Below, in pieces: positions 22,947-32,908 of a stretch of DNA of 64,000 nucleotides. The notes under the pieces are model-generated. The model was not told the DNA's origin. It saw only the letters and a program-made list of their open reading frames with translations, and ran no database searches. Positions within the stretch are counted from its first letter, which is position 1; each line of letters begins with the position of its first letter. The position numbers and the translations under genes are program-made. The stretch is from Kappaphycus alvarezii (taxonomy: Eukaryota > Rhodophyta > Florideophyceae > Gigartinales > Solieriaceae), in contig NADL03000763.1 of assembly GCA_002205965.3 (NCBI GenBank), forward strand, positions 248,001 through 312,000, written 5' to 3'.

Positions 22947-23453
22947 ATGATTCCTAAGAATTTACGTGAGGTAATGCTCCTATCCCAGCTATATGGGCGT
23001 GATCGAGATATTTGCCAGTCCATTGGACACGTTGTCATTTCTTCTGAGAAGGATGTGGCAGCTGTTATCAACTCCATACACAAGAGAGACCCTCTCGCTG
23101 TTCTATCATATGTTTACCAAGATTTTATGTCTTTGTTGACCACCCGCAGAGGACAGAATGATCCCTTCAACAACTATGAGTCACGCTTCCAGGCACTGAT
23201 ATCTAAGCTACACTCACACGGTACCGAAGTTAAACTTTCCGAGGCAGTTCTAGCCTTCGCCTTGCTGGCCAATGCTGATGTGGACAGCACACAAAGGATA
23301 TCTGTCGTGGCAAACTCTGCTCCGCGCCCGGAATCGTTCAAAGATACAGGTACAACAATTGGAAGGACAATCAGGGCCTCCATTGAAGATATTAGGCCTG
23401 CAGTCAGCAAAGACGAGCTCGCTGCTATGCAAGATGCTATTGATGAATTTTGA
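22947..23453 (+). pseudogene. Copia gag fragment
   Basis: 168 open codons from ATG. The sequence is helical and charged, as in the copia Gag (UBN2-type) region: LREVMLLSQLYGRDRDICQS, LLTTRRGQNDPFNNYESRFQ and KLSEAVLAFALLANADVDST fit the 'm..g.s..ey..rf..l...L....' pattern. There is no zinc knuckle, so the C-terminus is missing or was removed by the deletion that also took PR and INT. It ends at a TGA, and the next block continues in another frame. Confidence 0.55.
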
Positions 23454-23883
23454 ACTTGATTCTTCTATCCAGATAGCACTCGACGAGGAAGGACTGGTAT
23501 CTTCTGAAAATGAGGATGCTCCTGATCCTATCAGAGCAACAGATACAAACCAGGAACCTACTCCACCAGTTCCCGCTTATTTCCCTGCTGATAATGACCT
23601 AGCTCATGATTTTTTTGAGTCTACTAGTAGCGCCGGAGCTCAACCTACTCATCACGATGAAAATTTTTTCCCTTCTGTTGGGGATATCATTGAAGTTTAT
23701 TGGCACCTTGGTGACGCTTTTTACCCTGGTACTGTGGATAAGTTCACTTCGCGCACTGGGAAGCATACTATTCGCTATGAAGATGGTATGAAGAGATACT
23801 GGATCTCAAAAATGAGACTCGGAGATACCAAACCACCTCGATCACAGCTGAACCCCGCCCCCCGGTCCATCCTATGCCACTGA
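23454..23883 (+). pseudogene. Tudor-like segment of the copia polyprotein
   Basis: The open frame contains VGDIIEVYWHLGDAFYPGTV followed by HTIRYEDGMKRYW. The spacing V.W...D.fYPG.V......G.H.i.YdDG is that of a Tudor/SMN-like barrel with its aromatic and acidic strand residues. In related protist retrotransposons, as I recall them, such a domain sits between integrase and RT, which fits its place just before RT here. It may bind methylated chromatin proteins, which is an inference. The acidic linker before it (SSENEDAPDPI) may be the junction with the deleted integrase. Confidence 0.6.
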
Positions 23884-24013
23884 TGATCCCTCCGTTGTTA
23901 CTACCGATACACCTACCAATCAAAATGCTCTCAACAGTTCAGAGGTGCAGTTATCCCCTGGTCATGAACTGTAGAGTATTGAGCATCACACGATCGCCGA
24001 ATTCTACAGTTTT

Positions 24014-25600
24014 TTGGGAAGCAAGGAGTTTATGCTCCACGAGACACAAGTCATGCCCCCCTATGTAACTGAAAATGCACATGCGAAGGAGGAACATGTA
24101 TTTAAAAAGAATGTAAGAGAGATATCCGTCGCTAAGATCTCTGATGGTGCTGATATCATCAGTAGCCACGTATTCTATAAAATCAAGGTATATAATGACT
24201 CCTCACTGTTACTGAAGGCACGCATAGCACCACATGGGAATGAGGACAGAGATAACAACGATCTAAAGAATTATTTAGCTACATATCCCCCGTTGGAATT
24301 CGCACCTTGCTCTCCATTGCCTGCATCAACAAGTGGCCACTTGCAAAGATTGATTTCAAGAGTGCGTTCCTGCAGACAGGAGAAGCTACCAGAGATGTGT
24401 AGATGATACCCCCCCGAGAAAGTCGCGACCTTCATCGTTTTTATTGGTTCTTGCTTGCAGTTGTGGACGGACTCGTAAACGCTAATGCCAAATAGTAGAA
24501 GCTGAGTGAGTTGTTAATGAAAAGCTTGGGATTTAAGTAGCTTGTTTTTGTTCCGCAGTTGTTTTACCAAGTGGACAAAGGGGTTCTTACGGTAGCAGCT
24601 GTCAAAGTTGTCGACGACGTGTCGACGACGTACTGTTTGCTGCTCCCCGCCCGTTACCCTAACGAGTGATCCGCCAGATACAACACAGATACAAGCTTGG
24701 CACAATCGTTTGGACCATAGTCCAGGGACATTCCATTTTTACGGTCTTACTATCACTCAGGATAATGGATATATCGTTACGATCCACGAAGAAGAGAAAC
24801 TTAAATCGCTTGAACCATATCCTATCGACCGTAGCAGACGCAAACAATTTGACGATCCCTTAAATGAAATCGAATTCAACGCCTTCCGCTCTCTTAGCAG
24901 CCCAACTGGTTGGTTGGGAACTGCTGCATCGCCCTTCTGTGCTACAGCTTCCAGTTTGCTTCAACATAAAGGATTGAAGCCGTGTGTCGAAGACCTCGTT
25001 ACTCAGTTCAATGTATTACGTGAATTGAAGAAGATAGGTACTACTACCCGTTACAAGTGCCCCTCAAAGGGAACTTACTACGCTCCTGTTTTGAAATTCG
25101 CTGACGCTAGCCGTACAGTAGATCATGGTCAGCTTGGATTTTGTGTTGGTTTACTGTTCGGAGAAGTTAAAAAGAACTCTGTTTTTTATGTAGTATCCTG
25201 GTCGTTGCGCAAGTCCCGGAGACCCGTAAAGCCTATAGGTTACACTGAGATTTTGGCTGCAGGCGAGGCTCTCGATGAAGGCAAAGTACTGGCTAAAATC
25301 CTTAAGCAGATTACTTGATATTGAAGTCAGCTTGACTATTGTTGTTGATCCTAGAGATTTATGTGACACTCGGTCCACTTGCCGTAACGCCACAGACCGA
25401 TCCATCCGAGCTGATGTCAGTTTTATAAGATATGAGTTTGAAACCAAGAATGTGAATTGTATGATATGGATCCCTGGGAAAGTGAACTTGGCGGACCCGT
25501 AAACTAAGTTACATAGTCCACTATACTCAAGTATAGAGCTCTTGCTATTGCTCTACACTGGTACCTCTGAGGCCCGCAACTCAACCCGTTCTACTGGATG
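24014..25600 (+). pseudogene. Copia reverse transcriptase and RNase H, frameshifted
   Basis: RT begins in the 24014 frame: AKISDGADIISSHVFYKIKV, LLKARIAPHGNEDRDNN and a TYPPLEFAPCS segment match the copia RT fingers. Frame changes follow. The catalytic YVDD region reads VKVVDDV at about 24606-24620 and is interrupted by an 11-bp tandem duplication (24610-24620/24621-24631) that throws the frame. After it comes AWHNRLDHSPGTFHFYGLTI and the connection domain. RNase H is open to 25318 (LKFADASRTVDHGQLGFCVG, VVSWSLRKSRRPVKPIGYTE). It then continues in a second frame as LTIVVDPRDLCDTRSTCRN, RSIRADVSFIRYEF and VNLADP*TKL, where TAA interrupts the ADPGTK-type end motif. Not functional. Confidence 0.85.
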
Positions 25601-25673
25601 AAGTTCCACTGTTTGTTACAGTAGCTTATGATCTCTAAGACTCTCTGATTGAGGAAGCCTTATCACAAAAGGG

Positions 25674-25962
25674 TATGAGTATGAACGTTGAGCCATATGC
25701 TATTTGGCTATTTGATCTAATGTTTAGTCTGACTCCTCTGGTATTATTGTGAAAAGTCGCGAACGACATGTACCGTTCATCAGTATGGTTACTTAGTTCT
25801 ACGAAGTTCGTACTAGACCGGTGTGCTTCATTGTTCGGGGCCCCTCCCGAAGCGAAGACGACAAAAAAATCCCTTACACCGTTACTACTGTGTAAACCTG
25901 TTACCACTTTGTTACCCTAGTCTTCCAACAGATCAGTTGCCTGTTATCACCCTTTTGATTGT
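25674..25962 (+). repeat. 3' LTR of the copia element
   Basis: Direct repeat of 22492-22781. It follows the purine-rich CACAAAAGGG tract expected of a polypurine primer site. Confidence 0.88.
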
Positions 25963-26490
25963 GGTTTTGTATTATATGCAAGTAGTAATTTGTCCTTTGC
26001 GTGCTTCCATATTAGCAGATCAACCTCTTCTATACTTATATCATTACTGAGATGAGCCAAAATATTCATTAACGTGTCATCAGAGGTCATGGTTTTGCGC
26101 TTTCCAAGTGGGCTGCCCACGGAAGAGGACTCAGTTTGTGTTTCATACATGGCAGCGTCAATATCATCGTTTCGCGCATTCAAGTCCCGCAGGATATTTA
26201 GATCATCGCAAATAATGTTCGTAGAGACAGATAGTATATCAACATCCATGGAAGCAGTTCCTCCACAAACCGCAGAAACGCAATACCAAACGTTCCGAGA
26301 GTTTATTCATTGTCGTTCCTCTTTTGCTCAAAAGTAAGGAATTTTCAAAGGGCACAGTTCCCAGATGCAGCCTATTTTGACCAATTTCGTAAATTGCACA
26401 ACATCCCTCCCTTTTTCCCTAAGCAAGTTTCCCCACCTGTGGATTGATAAGCTTTATCAGTAGACTAGGGAAGTGCGACGTGCAAGGACA
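25963..26490. other. Unrecognised frames beside the copia 3' LTR
   Basis: A minus-strand frame of 100 codons (26249 to 25947) runs from unique DNA into the LTR, so the insertion probably truncated whatever it was. It has no recognised domain (DDLNILRDLNARNDDIDAA). On the plus strand nothing is seen. Confidence 0.3.
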
Positions 26491-26925
26491 TTAAAACTGA
26501 CTAGCTTTGAAGGGGGAGGGAAGCATCTGCTTGTTGCGGGCTACGACCAATCGCTGAAGCTGCACACGCGGACCAAATGGCATAGCTGAGCTTTTGATAA
26601 AGCCGAAAAGACACCTTTCCATTAGAGCTTCCAATACGGGCCCCGATGGCAGCCGCGCCGCATACTCGTCAACCACCTTGGATTTGGTCTCCGACGGGCA
26701 TCCCAGGGAATCAAAGGCTAGCGGGACAGCTCCTTGATATTTCGATAAATTCCAGAACAATACTGAAGTCTTTTTGCGGATTGTTTCCTGGGTAGTTTTA
26801 AGCGAGCTCGAAAAATTCAATTCATGGTTGGTCTGGGGATATTTTTCATCGACTTCATAAAGATACAAACCTTGTTTTGACAAAACTGCTCCTCTGCGAC
26901 ATCGATTATTCTGCCTTAAAGCCAC
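26491..26925 (-). pseudogene. LINE (non-LTR) ORF2 C-terminal fragment
   Basis: 144 open codons on the minus strand. The stretch RKKTSVLFWNLSKYQGAVPL, AFDSLGCPSETKSKVVDEYA and LEALMERCLFGFIKSSAMPF resembles the last region of non-LTR retrotransposon ORF2 proteins, where FvPLaFdtLG is followed by a variable helix and a 'v..al.rgnA' box. No RT core is present, so it is a 3' fragment. Similar F-PLAF-TLGAP wording is found in the degraded minus-strand piece at 28.3-28.8 kb. Tentative. Confidence 0.4.
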
Positions 26926-27246
26926 AAAGAGCCGACTATATTCGGATAGAGAGAAAAACTATTTTAGCGCATGCGCATTCCAGGTCGGAAGGGACTATTC
27001 CGACATTTTCTGATTTTTTTTCCATGAAGCCGCTCCAATGCTTTTACAGGGGTGTTTGTTGTACTCCTTGTAGAGTTGCCTCGAGCTACCAACTTTAGCT
27101 GGAGTACTGTCGGGTATCCCCTACGGACCATTTCTGGAGCGTCACATCTGCAACTTTTATTAGAACTAGTGTAAGTGCCATATTACATAATTTGCGTCGC
27201 TTAGCATCCCTTTCTTGTCTTCACCAACATCCAAACTCTAAATAGG

Positions 27247-27850
27247 GTGCAGCACGAGGCCTGGGCCAAGACGTTCTGGCAAGACGACGCATGGGCAGCC
27301 TCCCCCGGATCAACACAGTGCCGTCGAAATCAGGCACCGGATCCGTGCCCTTGCCTTCCGACACAGCCCCGCCGTCGCCTTCCTCTTCGCCCACCCTACC
27401 AATGTTACCAAGGTGTCGCGAGACCACTGGACCATCATTCTATCCCGTCAACTCGGCTTGCCGGTCTACACCGACTCACTCCCGATAGCCTGTCAGCATT
27501 GCAAGCGAAGCATGGACCCCCTCGGCGATCACGCGGCCGACCTGTGCCCTGCCGGGTTTGGTCGCACACACCGTCACAACGCCCTCCGCAGCGCGCTCGC
27601 GTATCATGTCTACCGTGCCGCGGGGCTCGACTGTCAGTACGAAGTGCCTCTCCTCACGTCCGCACTTACGCCACCTCAGCCGCTGGCGGTGCTGCCGCAT
27701 TGGCGCACCGTGACAAGGTACGGGACCTGGAACGAAAGCTGTCGCGCCGCCCCCTGCACCGTCCGAAACCCCGACCCATGCACCGAACTTCACGTTTGAA
27801 CCGATTGCGTATGATTCTCGCGGTGCGCCTGCCCCACAATCTTTCGTAAT
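27247..27850 (+). pseudogene. LINE (non-LTR) ORF2 zinc-knuckle fragment
   Basis: C-terminal part of a non-LTR retrotransposon ORF2. In the frame ending at 27799 I read HWTIILSRQLGLPVYTD, then the zinc motif CQHCKRSMDPLGDHAADLC, then GRTHRHNALRSALAYHVY and AAGLDCQYEVPLL. The C..C....D..GdHa..C....RHN.lr pattern followed by an E.p.L strand is typical of LINE ORF2 ends in plants, algae and oomycetes. Frame continuity is lost after 'EVPLL'. No RT core, no poly(A) tail and no target-site duplication were found, so it is a 5'- and 3'-truncated relic. GC is markedly higher than in neighbouring AT-rich DNA. Confidence 0.62.
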
Positions 27851-28341
27851 GCTCGAGGAGTTAATCCCACGAATAGCGCGGAGGTATTGCACGACTGCAG
27901 GGGTGATATGCCGGCGTGTGTATCAGGGCCTGAGTTGCATCATCTGGTCGTCTATCGCTATGGCTATCTGCTCGCGCATCCCGCTGCACGTAACCGACGT
28001 GGACCATCCGGTTAGCGCCTAGCTCTTATAGTCGGACTGCAGTGGACACCATAGAAACTACAGTATTTGCTGTAAATGAGTAACTGTTGAATAACAAAAA
28101 GCGCTCATTTGGACTCTAAAATTAGTTTCCGAGCCTTTGCGCACACATTTCATATTTTCAGGATTATTTTAAGAACAGTCAGTCTACGGGTTAATACAGA
28201 TGCAGATATAGGGCAGATGCTTTCCGTTTTCTCCTCTCTTGTTGCGCTGTTGTCACCAATGTTACGTCGTCCGCTTCGTTGCTTTGCATATTCTTACTCA
28301 AAGAGCTCATTTGAAGAGGTAATAGGGAATAAACAGTAAAA
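27851..28341. other. No gene recognised
   Basis: Spacer between two LINE fragments, without a recognisable domain on either strand. Confidence 0.35.
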
Positions 28342-28840
28342 CTAAATAGGTTCGCAAAAACTGAATTGGCTCAGCGCGTTGGTTTTTAGGAAAGGATCTT
28401 CCTGGTGCAGGTACAATCGATTGATGGTAGGAGAAGTGAGTAGGGCGGTAGGAGTTGGTTTGGAGGAAGAAAGAGGGTTATAAGTGGAGCAGTGTACGTT
28501 TATCGACATCAAACGCGACAGAACGGCATGTGCTGTGGAGGACCAAATCGAACAACCAAGCAGTTGTTCGATATGGCGTTGTGCTTTTAGCACGGGGACG
28601 AAGGTCTTAGAGGCGAGTTGCCGGGCGTGGGTTTGGATAACCTACGCAGCGGTTCATCAGGGAGCACCGAGGGTGTTGAAGGCGAGCGGGGGGAAGGCGG
28701 GAGGAAGGCTCAGCCGGGACGGGCTATTCCAGCCCCGTGCAGTTGCGTTTAGAGGCGCCTCGTCTTTTGAAGGGAAGCCAGCTTGGCAGCCCCGACAGTG
28801 CGGCTTTTAGCTGCGAGAATGGAGGAAAGGGCAAAGGCGT
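28342..28840 (-). pseudogene. Degraded LINE ORF2 C-terminal fragment
   Basis: On the minus strand, with stops and frame changes, I read FPPLAFNTLGAP (about 28690-28655) and later LASKTFVPVLKAQRHIEQLL and STAHAVLSRL. This is the order of the LINE C-terminal region also seen at 26.5-26.9 kb. The longer open frame further right (to 29200) may be the upstream part, but it has no clear motif. Weak call. Confidence 0.33.
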
Positions 28841-29632
28841 GTGACAAGGTGACGTTGTTTGCGGTAGGTATGCGGGGGGGTGTTCGAGGGTATAGCGGAT
28901 TACGGCGGAATTGAGGGCTAAACGGGCTATAGCGATACGGGTAGAGGTGTGGCGGCGGAGACGAGTGCGTGGTCGCCACGGGGGTGCATCGGCACCTGAC
29001 AACACACAGGAGAGCATCGGGGGTGCTGCCGTAAAGGAAAAGGTGCAAGTGGCTCTGCAACATGACGGATCATGTGCAAGATGCCATTTGGGTGGGGGAA
29101 AGAAGGTGGGTACAGAGAAACAGTAAAAAAGATGCAGCAACCAATCATGAATTGGCTCAAAATAATCCAGCGAAGCACCCTTAGCACCCTTAGTAATCAT
29201 TCGAGAATGTTTTCATTTACACTAACAAGACTGTAAGAATGCAATATCGACCCGTTTAGGTTTTAGATCGATGGCAAAAAAATACAGAGCGGGAGAAACA
29301 GCAACGGTCTTGCAACCGGGGGTAAACAGGGCCAGGGAGAGTCAACCGTTACAAGGCGCGGGCCAATGACATGAATGGACCATGATACCTTTTGTAGAGC
29401 CGTTTCAATGCCCCAATATCTCACCTTCTCTAAATTTCCCTTTTTGGCACTCAAATGTCCCCCACTTGCTTGCCTTTCTCGCTGTCTCTCGGCTCCCCTC
29501 CCCGCTCCTCTCCTGTCCTCTGCCCTCTCCCGCTAACCTCTCCCTCCCTTCGGCATATGTACCCAACCCTGTACATTTCATCCACTTTTCATTCACACTT
29601 CGCCCTCACATTATCCTCCTGACCAACACAAA
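28841..29632. promoter_or_regulatory. 5' flank of the BAR-like gene
   Basis: 28841-29400 has no recognisable gene. From 29406 to 29632 the plus strand turns into a C/T-rich tract (CTCCCCTCC, CTCTCCCGC and similar) that ends at the ATG of the BAR-like gene. Such pyrimidine-rich DNA upstream of an ORF is a plausible core promoter and leader. No TATA box is evident. Confidence 0.4.
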
Positions 29633-30574
29633 ATGGCACTCTTCAAATCCATCGGAAACGTCTTCAAGCGCCCGGATGACCGTCTCTCCTTCGACCATCC
29701 CGATTCCCATCCAACCCCTCAATCCCTTCTTCCCATCAGCCTCTCCTCAAAACTTCTCGGTACTTCCCCTCACACTCCGCTCGACGAATCCCCGGATCTC
29801 TACTACGAAGACAGACCGCTTGGTCACTCCATTCATGCCCTTGAAGAGGTTCGTCTCGCACTTCGGGAACTCACCAACGCCGCTAATGAACATAAGGATA
29901 TGTTGATTGCATCCGCAAATGCACAACGCGCATTGGGAGATACATTGGCCGATGTCATGAATCCTGCCTCTCTTGCCAATGATGACCGCAGTGATGATGG
30001 TGATGAACAATTCGATGATTTGGCAGTCGGACATAGTGTCCGCGATGGAAACAAGCACCCGGGTCGGGATGAAAACTTGCCAGCTATTCACTTTTCCAAT
30101 TACCTCCCTCTCGAGGCAAGGGAGGCTCAAAAGGCCTTGGGAAGAGGCCTGGTCAGTCATTCCGATGCTACTGTCAAGCTCTCGGTCGTTCTCAGTTCGC
30201 CCATCAACGAATTGACAACGTCCTTTGAGGAACGTTACAATCGCAAGATTGTCCCGTTGAGGAGGAGATACATCGACCAGAAGGGACAGTATTTGAAATA
30301 CAAGCGCAATGCAGACATGGCTGAAAGTGATGAGAAGAGGAGTTACTACGAGGCTTTGGCAGAGGCCGCAAAGCCAGTATGGATGCGCACTAGCACCGAA
30401 TTGAGGACTGAAAGTGAGGTTATGACAGAGGTTACCGCGAAGAATATGGCAAAGTGGAGTCGAAGTGTCGCATTGCATCACGAGAGGGCACTTGCAATTG
30501 CCGCCGCCAACTTTGCAGATGCCTTTAACCGCGCCAAGACTCTGCCCACCTTGTCCAGGTCCCAGCCTAATTAG
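29633..30574 (+). CDS. BAR-like coiled-coil protein, 313 aa
   Basis: Single open frame from ACAAAATGGC to TAG, with host-like composition and no intron. Two long helical blocks dominate: residues about 67-110 (ALEEVRLALRELTNAANEHK, then an acidic low-complexity linker) and about 190-300 (YNRKIVPLRRRYIDQKGQYL, KRSYYEALAEAAKPVWMRTS, NMAKWSRSVALHHERALAIA). The length, the position of the helices and the amphipathic pattern fit a BAR/arfaptin-type membrane-curvature module that dimerises. I cannot name a subfamily. The N-terminal MALFKSIGNVFKRP could be a short amphipathic lipid-binding helix, as in N-BAR proteins. First gene of the second host island. The fold call is moderate, and the reading frame itself is likely real. 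Confidence 0.7.
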   Translation: MALFKSIGNVFKRPDDRLSFDHPDSHPTPQSLLPISLSSKLLGTSPHTPLDESPDLYYEDRPLGHSIHALEEVRLALRELTNAANEHKDMLIASANAQRALGDTLADVMNPASLANDDRSDDGDEQFDDLAVGHSVRDGNKHPGRDENLPAIHFSNYLPLEAREAQKALGRGLVSHSDATVKLSVVLSSPINELTTSFEERYNRKIVPLRRRYIDQKGQYLKYKRNADMAESDEKRSYYEALAEAAKPVWMRTSTELRTESEVMTEVTAKNMAKWSRSVALHHERALAIAAANFADAFNRAKTLPTLSRSQPN

Positions 30575-31137
30575 TAACTGTGTTAGGCAACCTAAGTAAC
30601 CAAAGCTGTCGGGTTTCATTTTGACTTTTGCTTTTTTTTGCAATTTTTACTCTTGTTTTGGTAGGGGTTTTCTGCATGGGCGTCGTTCACATGGACATGT
30701 TCACTGTCATTGAGTTGCGACGTCACGTGAACGGACTTTTCAGTGGGCTGAAGTCTCTTTCACTGTTAGTTGTGTGTCCACATTTTCAACTCGTATCCCA
30801 AGTCCGCATCTGGGAGCAAGACAATGGGCATTGCTCAAAATTCGTAAACAGGTTTGTATCAGTGCTGCTTTCCCTCCCCCACAACACCGCGGATGACCCC
30901 CGCAAAGCGTGTGAGCAGGCTTGTCTTTCCGCTAGCCTCGGACCGCGCTGCATCTAGCAACGGGTGGGCAAAACTAGCTCACGACACAGAAGTGATGCAG
31001 TCCCTCGAGCGTGTGCGACATTCTACGACGACACAGAGTTCGGACGTTTTCAAACACAGCGACTCCGTCGGCATCGTTGCACCTCGCTTTGCTAGGGACT
31101 CTGTCTACGTTACTTGATACGCACCGCACCCGCTTTG
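30575..31137. other. Intergenic, no gene recognised
   Basis: Spacer between the 3' ends of the BAR-like gene (+) and ZNHIT1 (-), which converge. It starts with a T-rich stretch (GCTTTTTTTTGCAATTTTT) that may contain the BAR-like polyadenylation region. Short frames show no domain. Confidence 0.45.
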
Positions 31138-31713
31138 TTATATGATAAACTTGAGGCATCTTGTCTCCCGATGCAAGTTGCCGCACGTTACCGAACAAAA
31201 CCGCACCAAGCATTGCGTGCACGTGTAATTTGCCTGATACCCGCATACGGAACAGAACTTTCTCCGCGGTCTCAAACTTTCCCTCCCGTCAATATCCCTC
31301 CACCTCACCCTTGCCACCAACCCTTCCCCATCGTCCTCCCCCTCTTCTTCTAACGCTTGTGCCAAACTCTTGTTCCATTTCTCAATTCCCTTGGCCCCTT
31401 CCCGTTTCCCCCTACTGCCATTTGCAGACCCCGTTGATCGTAAACGTTTCTTCTTGGTATTCGAGCGTCGTTTTGAACCTCGATGAATGCCGAATGTGTC
31501 ATCATCGGAACCTATCTCTGGGTCGTATTCTTGCTCGTTGGCAAGGGTCTCGGCTTCGTTACGGGCGGCATGGTTGTCGTCTTCGAGAGACTCGAGATGG
31601 CGACGACGGACGAGTTGGAGGTCTTGGGCGTTGAGAGTTTGAACACGGTCGGAGGTTTTACGCTTTCTTGTAGTACGAGTAGGCGGACGGGGAACAGATG
31701 TGGGGCGTTTCAT
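31138..31713 (-). CDS. ZNHIT1: Zinc-finger HIT protein, SWR1-complex subunit (ZNHIT1/VPS71/SWC6)
   Basis: 191-residue intronless ORF. The C-terminal HIT zinc finger is complete: Cys154, Cys157, Cys165, Cys168, Cys173, Cys177, His181 and Cys186 in FCSVCGYQANYTCTQC, RFCSVTC and HRETRCLKF. The ending CLKF is diagnostic of ZNHIT1/VPS71 (animal form CLKW). The N-terminal half is basic and acidic in turn (RKRKTSDRVQ, then EYDPEIGSDDDTFG), with a KRRSNTKKKRLR cluster for nuclear entry, as in family members. The protein is a subunit of the SWR1/SRCAP remodeller that deposits H2A.Z into nucleosomes. Start ATG at 31713 is the first in frame. It is divergent from the next gene, with about 0.2 kb between starts, suggesting a shared promoter. 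High confidence in family. Confidence 0.94.
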   Translation of the reverse strand: MKRPTSVPRPPTRTTRKRKTSDRVQTLNAQDLQLVRRRHLESLEDDNHAARNEAETLANEQEYDPEIGSDDDTFGIHRGSKRRSNTKKKRLRSTGSANGSRGKREGAKGIEKWNKSLAQALEEEGEDDGEGLVARVRWRDIDGRESLRPRRKFCSVCGYQANYTCTQCLVRFCSVTCGNLHRETRCLKFII

Positions 31714-31939
31714 GTTAACAAATTGTTCAGGTGTCTGTGCTGGCTAACGTCGTCCAACGAGATAGACCTGTCAATGGCTATTTCGAATGACAGCATCTAG
31801 AAACAATAACCTGTTTAATTAGTCCAAAAATTATTAAAATTACGTTTTGGATCAAAACTTGCCCACTAAATCGTCTTCTTCACCAGCACAATTTCGGTTC
31901 GCCTTTTCTCTCAGTGGAGCAAACCTTCGCTCAGCATTC
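31714..31939. promoter_or_regulatory. Probable bidirectional promoter
   Basis: A 226-bp interval between the ZNHIT1 start (-) and the nearest ATG of the plus-strand gene. AT-rich in the middle (TTAAAATTACG, 31.83 kb). Inferred from gene orientation only. Confidence 0.45.
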
Positions 31940-32881
31940 ATGCTGGTGGCTAGCAATCGTCACAATGCATGTTCAAATCTTTTGCTTTCTTCCTGTCAAC
32001 GCCAACTAACCCTCTCCGACCAAATTCATTTCCACATGCCATTGCCGTCTCTTCCGCCGTTTTTACAAACCCACCCATTCGCTCTGCCAACCTCTCAGTC
32101 TCCCAGTCATCTCCTAAAACTGCACAACACCCTCCAAGATGCTCATCAGGTACTCGAAAACTACATCGAAACCATAACTAATCACATTGCCAATCTTCCG
32201 TCCAATCTCCCTTTGACTCGAAAAGCTTTACACTCTCTTCTCGCACGAGTCCACACCACTCTACTCTCCCGTCAATCTTCGACTCGTTCAGCTTTGCTAC
32301 ACGCCCTTTTCTCCTCTTCCTATCGCATGGAAATCTACAAAAGATCTATTGTCACTCTGCAAAAGCTTTCGTACTCACCCCTATTCCCCAATCTCCCCCA
32401 TCTCCTCTTCATCTTCCCAACTCTTGTCTACACAAACGCACCGTCGCGGTCTCTTGATGTCTTCCTCTCTCACACGATATCGTCCTCTGCATTTATCATG
32501 GCTTCAACACCGCGGAAAGACCTTCTGTCTGGAATCCCAGTACTAGTCTCCCAACCACCCGATCCTTCACCTTCACCATCAAAATACCTCCACCTACCTC
32601 TTCCTGCCATAAACATCTCCCTCTGGCCCAACTCTCTCATCTCCGTGTACACCCGTGCATCCAGCAACCACCTAACCCTACTCATCAAAAACACTGGCCG
32701 TATGCCAGTCTCTATCACTCAGCTTCACATTCCTCCCTCTTACTCCACCTCAACCCCGATTCTGCTCCCCGCACCCTCGAGATGGCGCAGATTCATCGGG
32801 GCAGTCCCTGCAATTATCGTCAAGTGTCCCCACTCACAAGACTCTCCGATTTGGGCCATCTTTCACATCGCACCTTGGTAG
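31940..32881 (+). CDS. Unrecognised host-type protein (about 280-313 aa)
   Basis: One long open frame with pyrimidine-rich coding sequence (many Leu, Ser, Pro, His). The frame is open from 31847, but the first ATG is 31940 (313 codons). A second ATG at 32036 gives 281 residues starting MPLPSLPPF and is equally plausible. An N-terminal helical part (HLLKLHNTLQDAHQVLENYI, LPLTRKALHSLLARVHTTLL) is followed by a strand-rich C-terminal part (INISLWPNSLISVYTRASS, HLTLLIKNTGRMPVSITQL) that could be an immunoglobulin-like sandwich. I recognise no family. Its stop lies 27 bp from the stop of the neuroguidin-like gene on the other strand, so the two 3' ends must overlap. Real gene status is supported by the tight packing between two conserved genes. 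Confidence 0.6.
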   Translation: MLVASNRHNACSNLLLSSCQRQLTLSDQIHFHMPLPSLPPFLQTHPFALPTSQSPSHLLKLHNTLQDAHQVLENYIETITNHIANLPSNLPLTRKALHSLLARVHTTLLSRQSSTRSALLHALFSSSYRMEIYKRSIVTLQKLSYSPLFPNLPHLLFIFPTLVYTNAPSRSLDVFLSHTISSSAFIMASTPRKDLLSGIPVLVSQPPDPSPSPSKYLHLPLPAINISLWPNSLISVYTRASSNHLTLLIKNTGRMPVSITQLHIPPSYSTSTPILLPAPSRWRRFIGAVPAIIVKCPHSQDSPIWAIFHIAPW

Positions 32882-32908
32882 GATACAACACAGCTACGAG
32901 CATCGGAT

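Larger units (their letters stand above)
22492..25962 (+). mobile_element. Ty1/copia retrotransposon lacking protease and integrase
   Basis: A 3.47-kb element bounded by two direct LTRs of about 290 bp. Order: 5' LTR, gag (22947-23453), a Tudor-like segment (to 23883), RT (from 24014), RNase H (to about 25600), a short purine run CAAAAGGG before the 3' LTR, then the 3' LTR. The usual copia order is gag-PR-INT-RT-RH, so PR and INT are missing between gag and RT. The two LTRs differ at roughly 15-20 of 283 aligned positions (near 94% identity by hand count), so the insertion is old. Target-site duplications are not resolved. Confidence 0.88.

Noticed and set aside
22492-25962. Target-site duplication around the copia element
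   Set aside because: Flanks share only short TTGTGG-like text that overlaps the uncertain LTR end; not reliable.
29833-30643. Long minus-strand frame opposite the BAR-like gene
   Set aside because: Shadow of the plus-strand coding frame; no domain.
31161-31634. 157-codon plus-strand frame opposite ZNHIT1
   Set aside because: Antisense of a clearly conserved gene.
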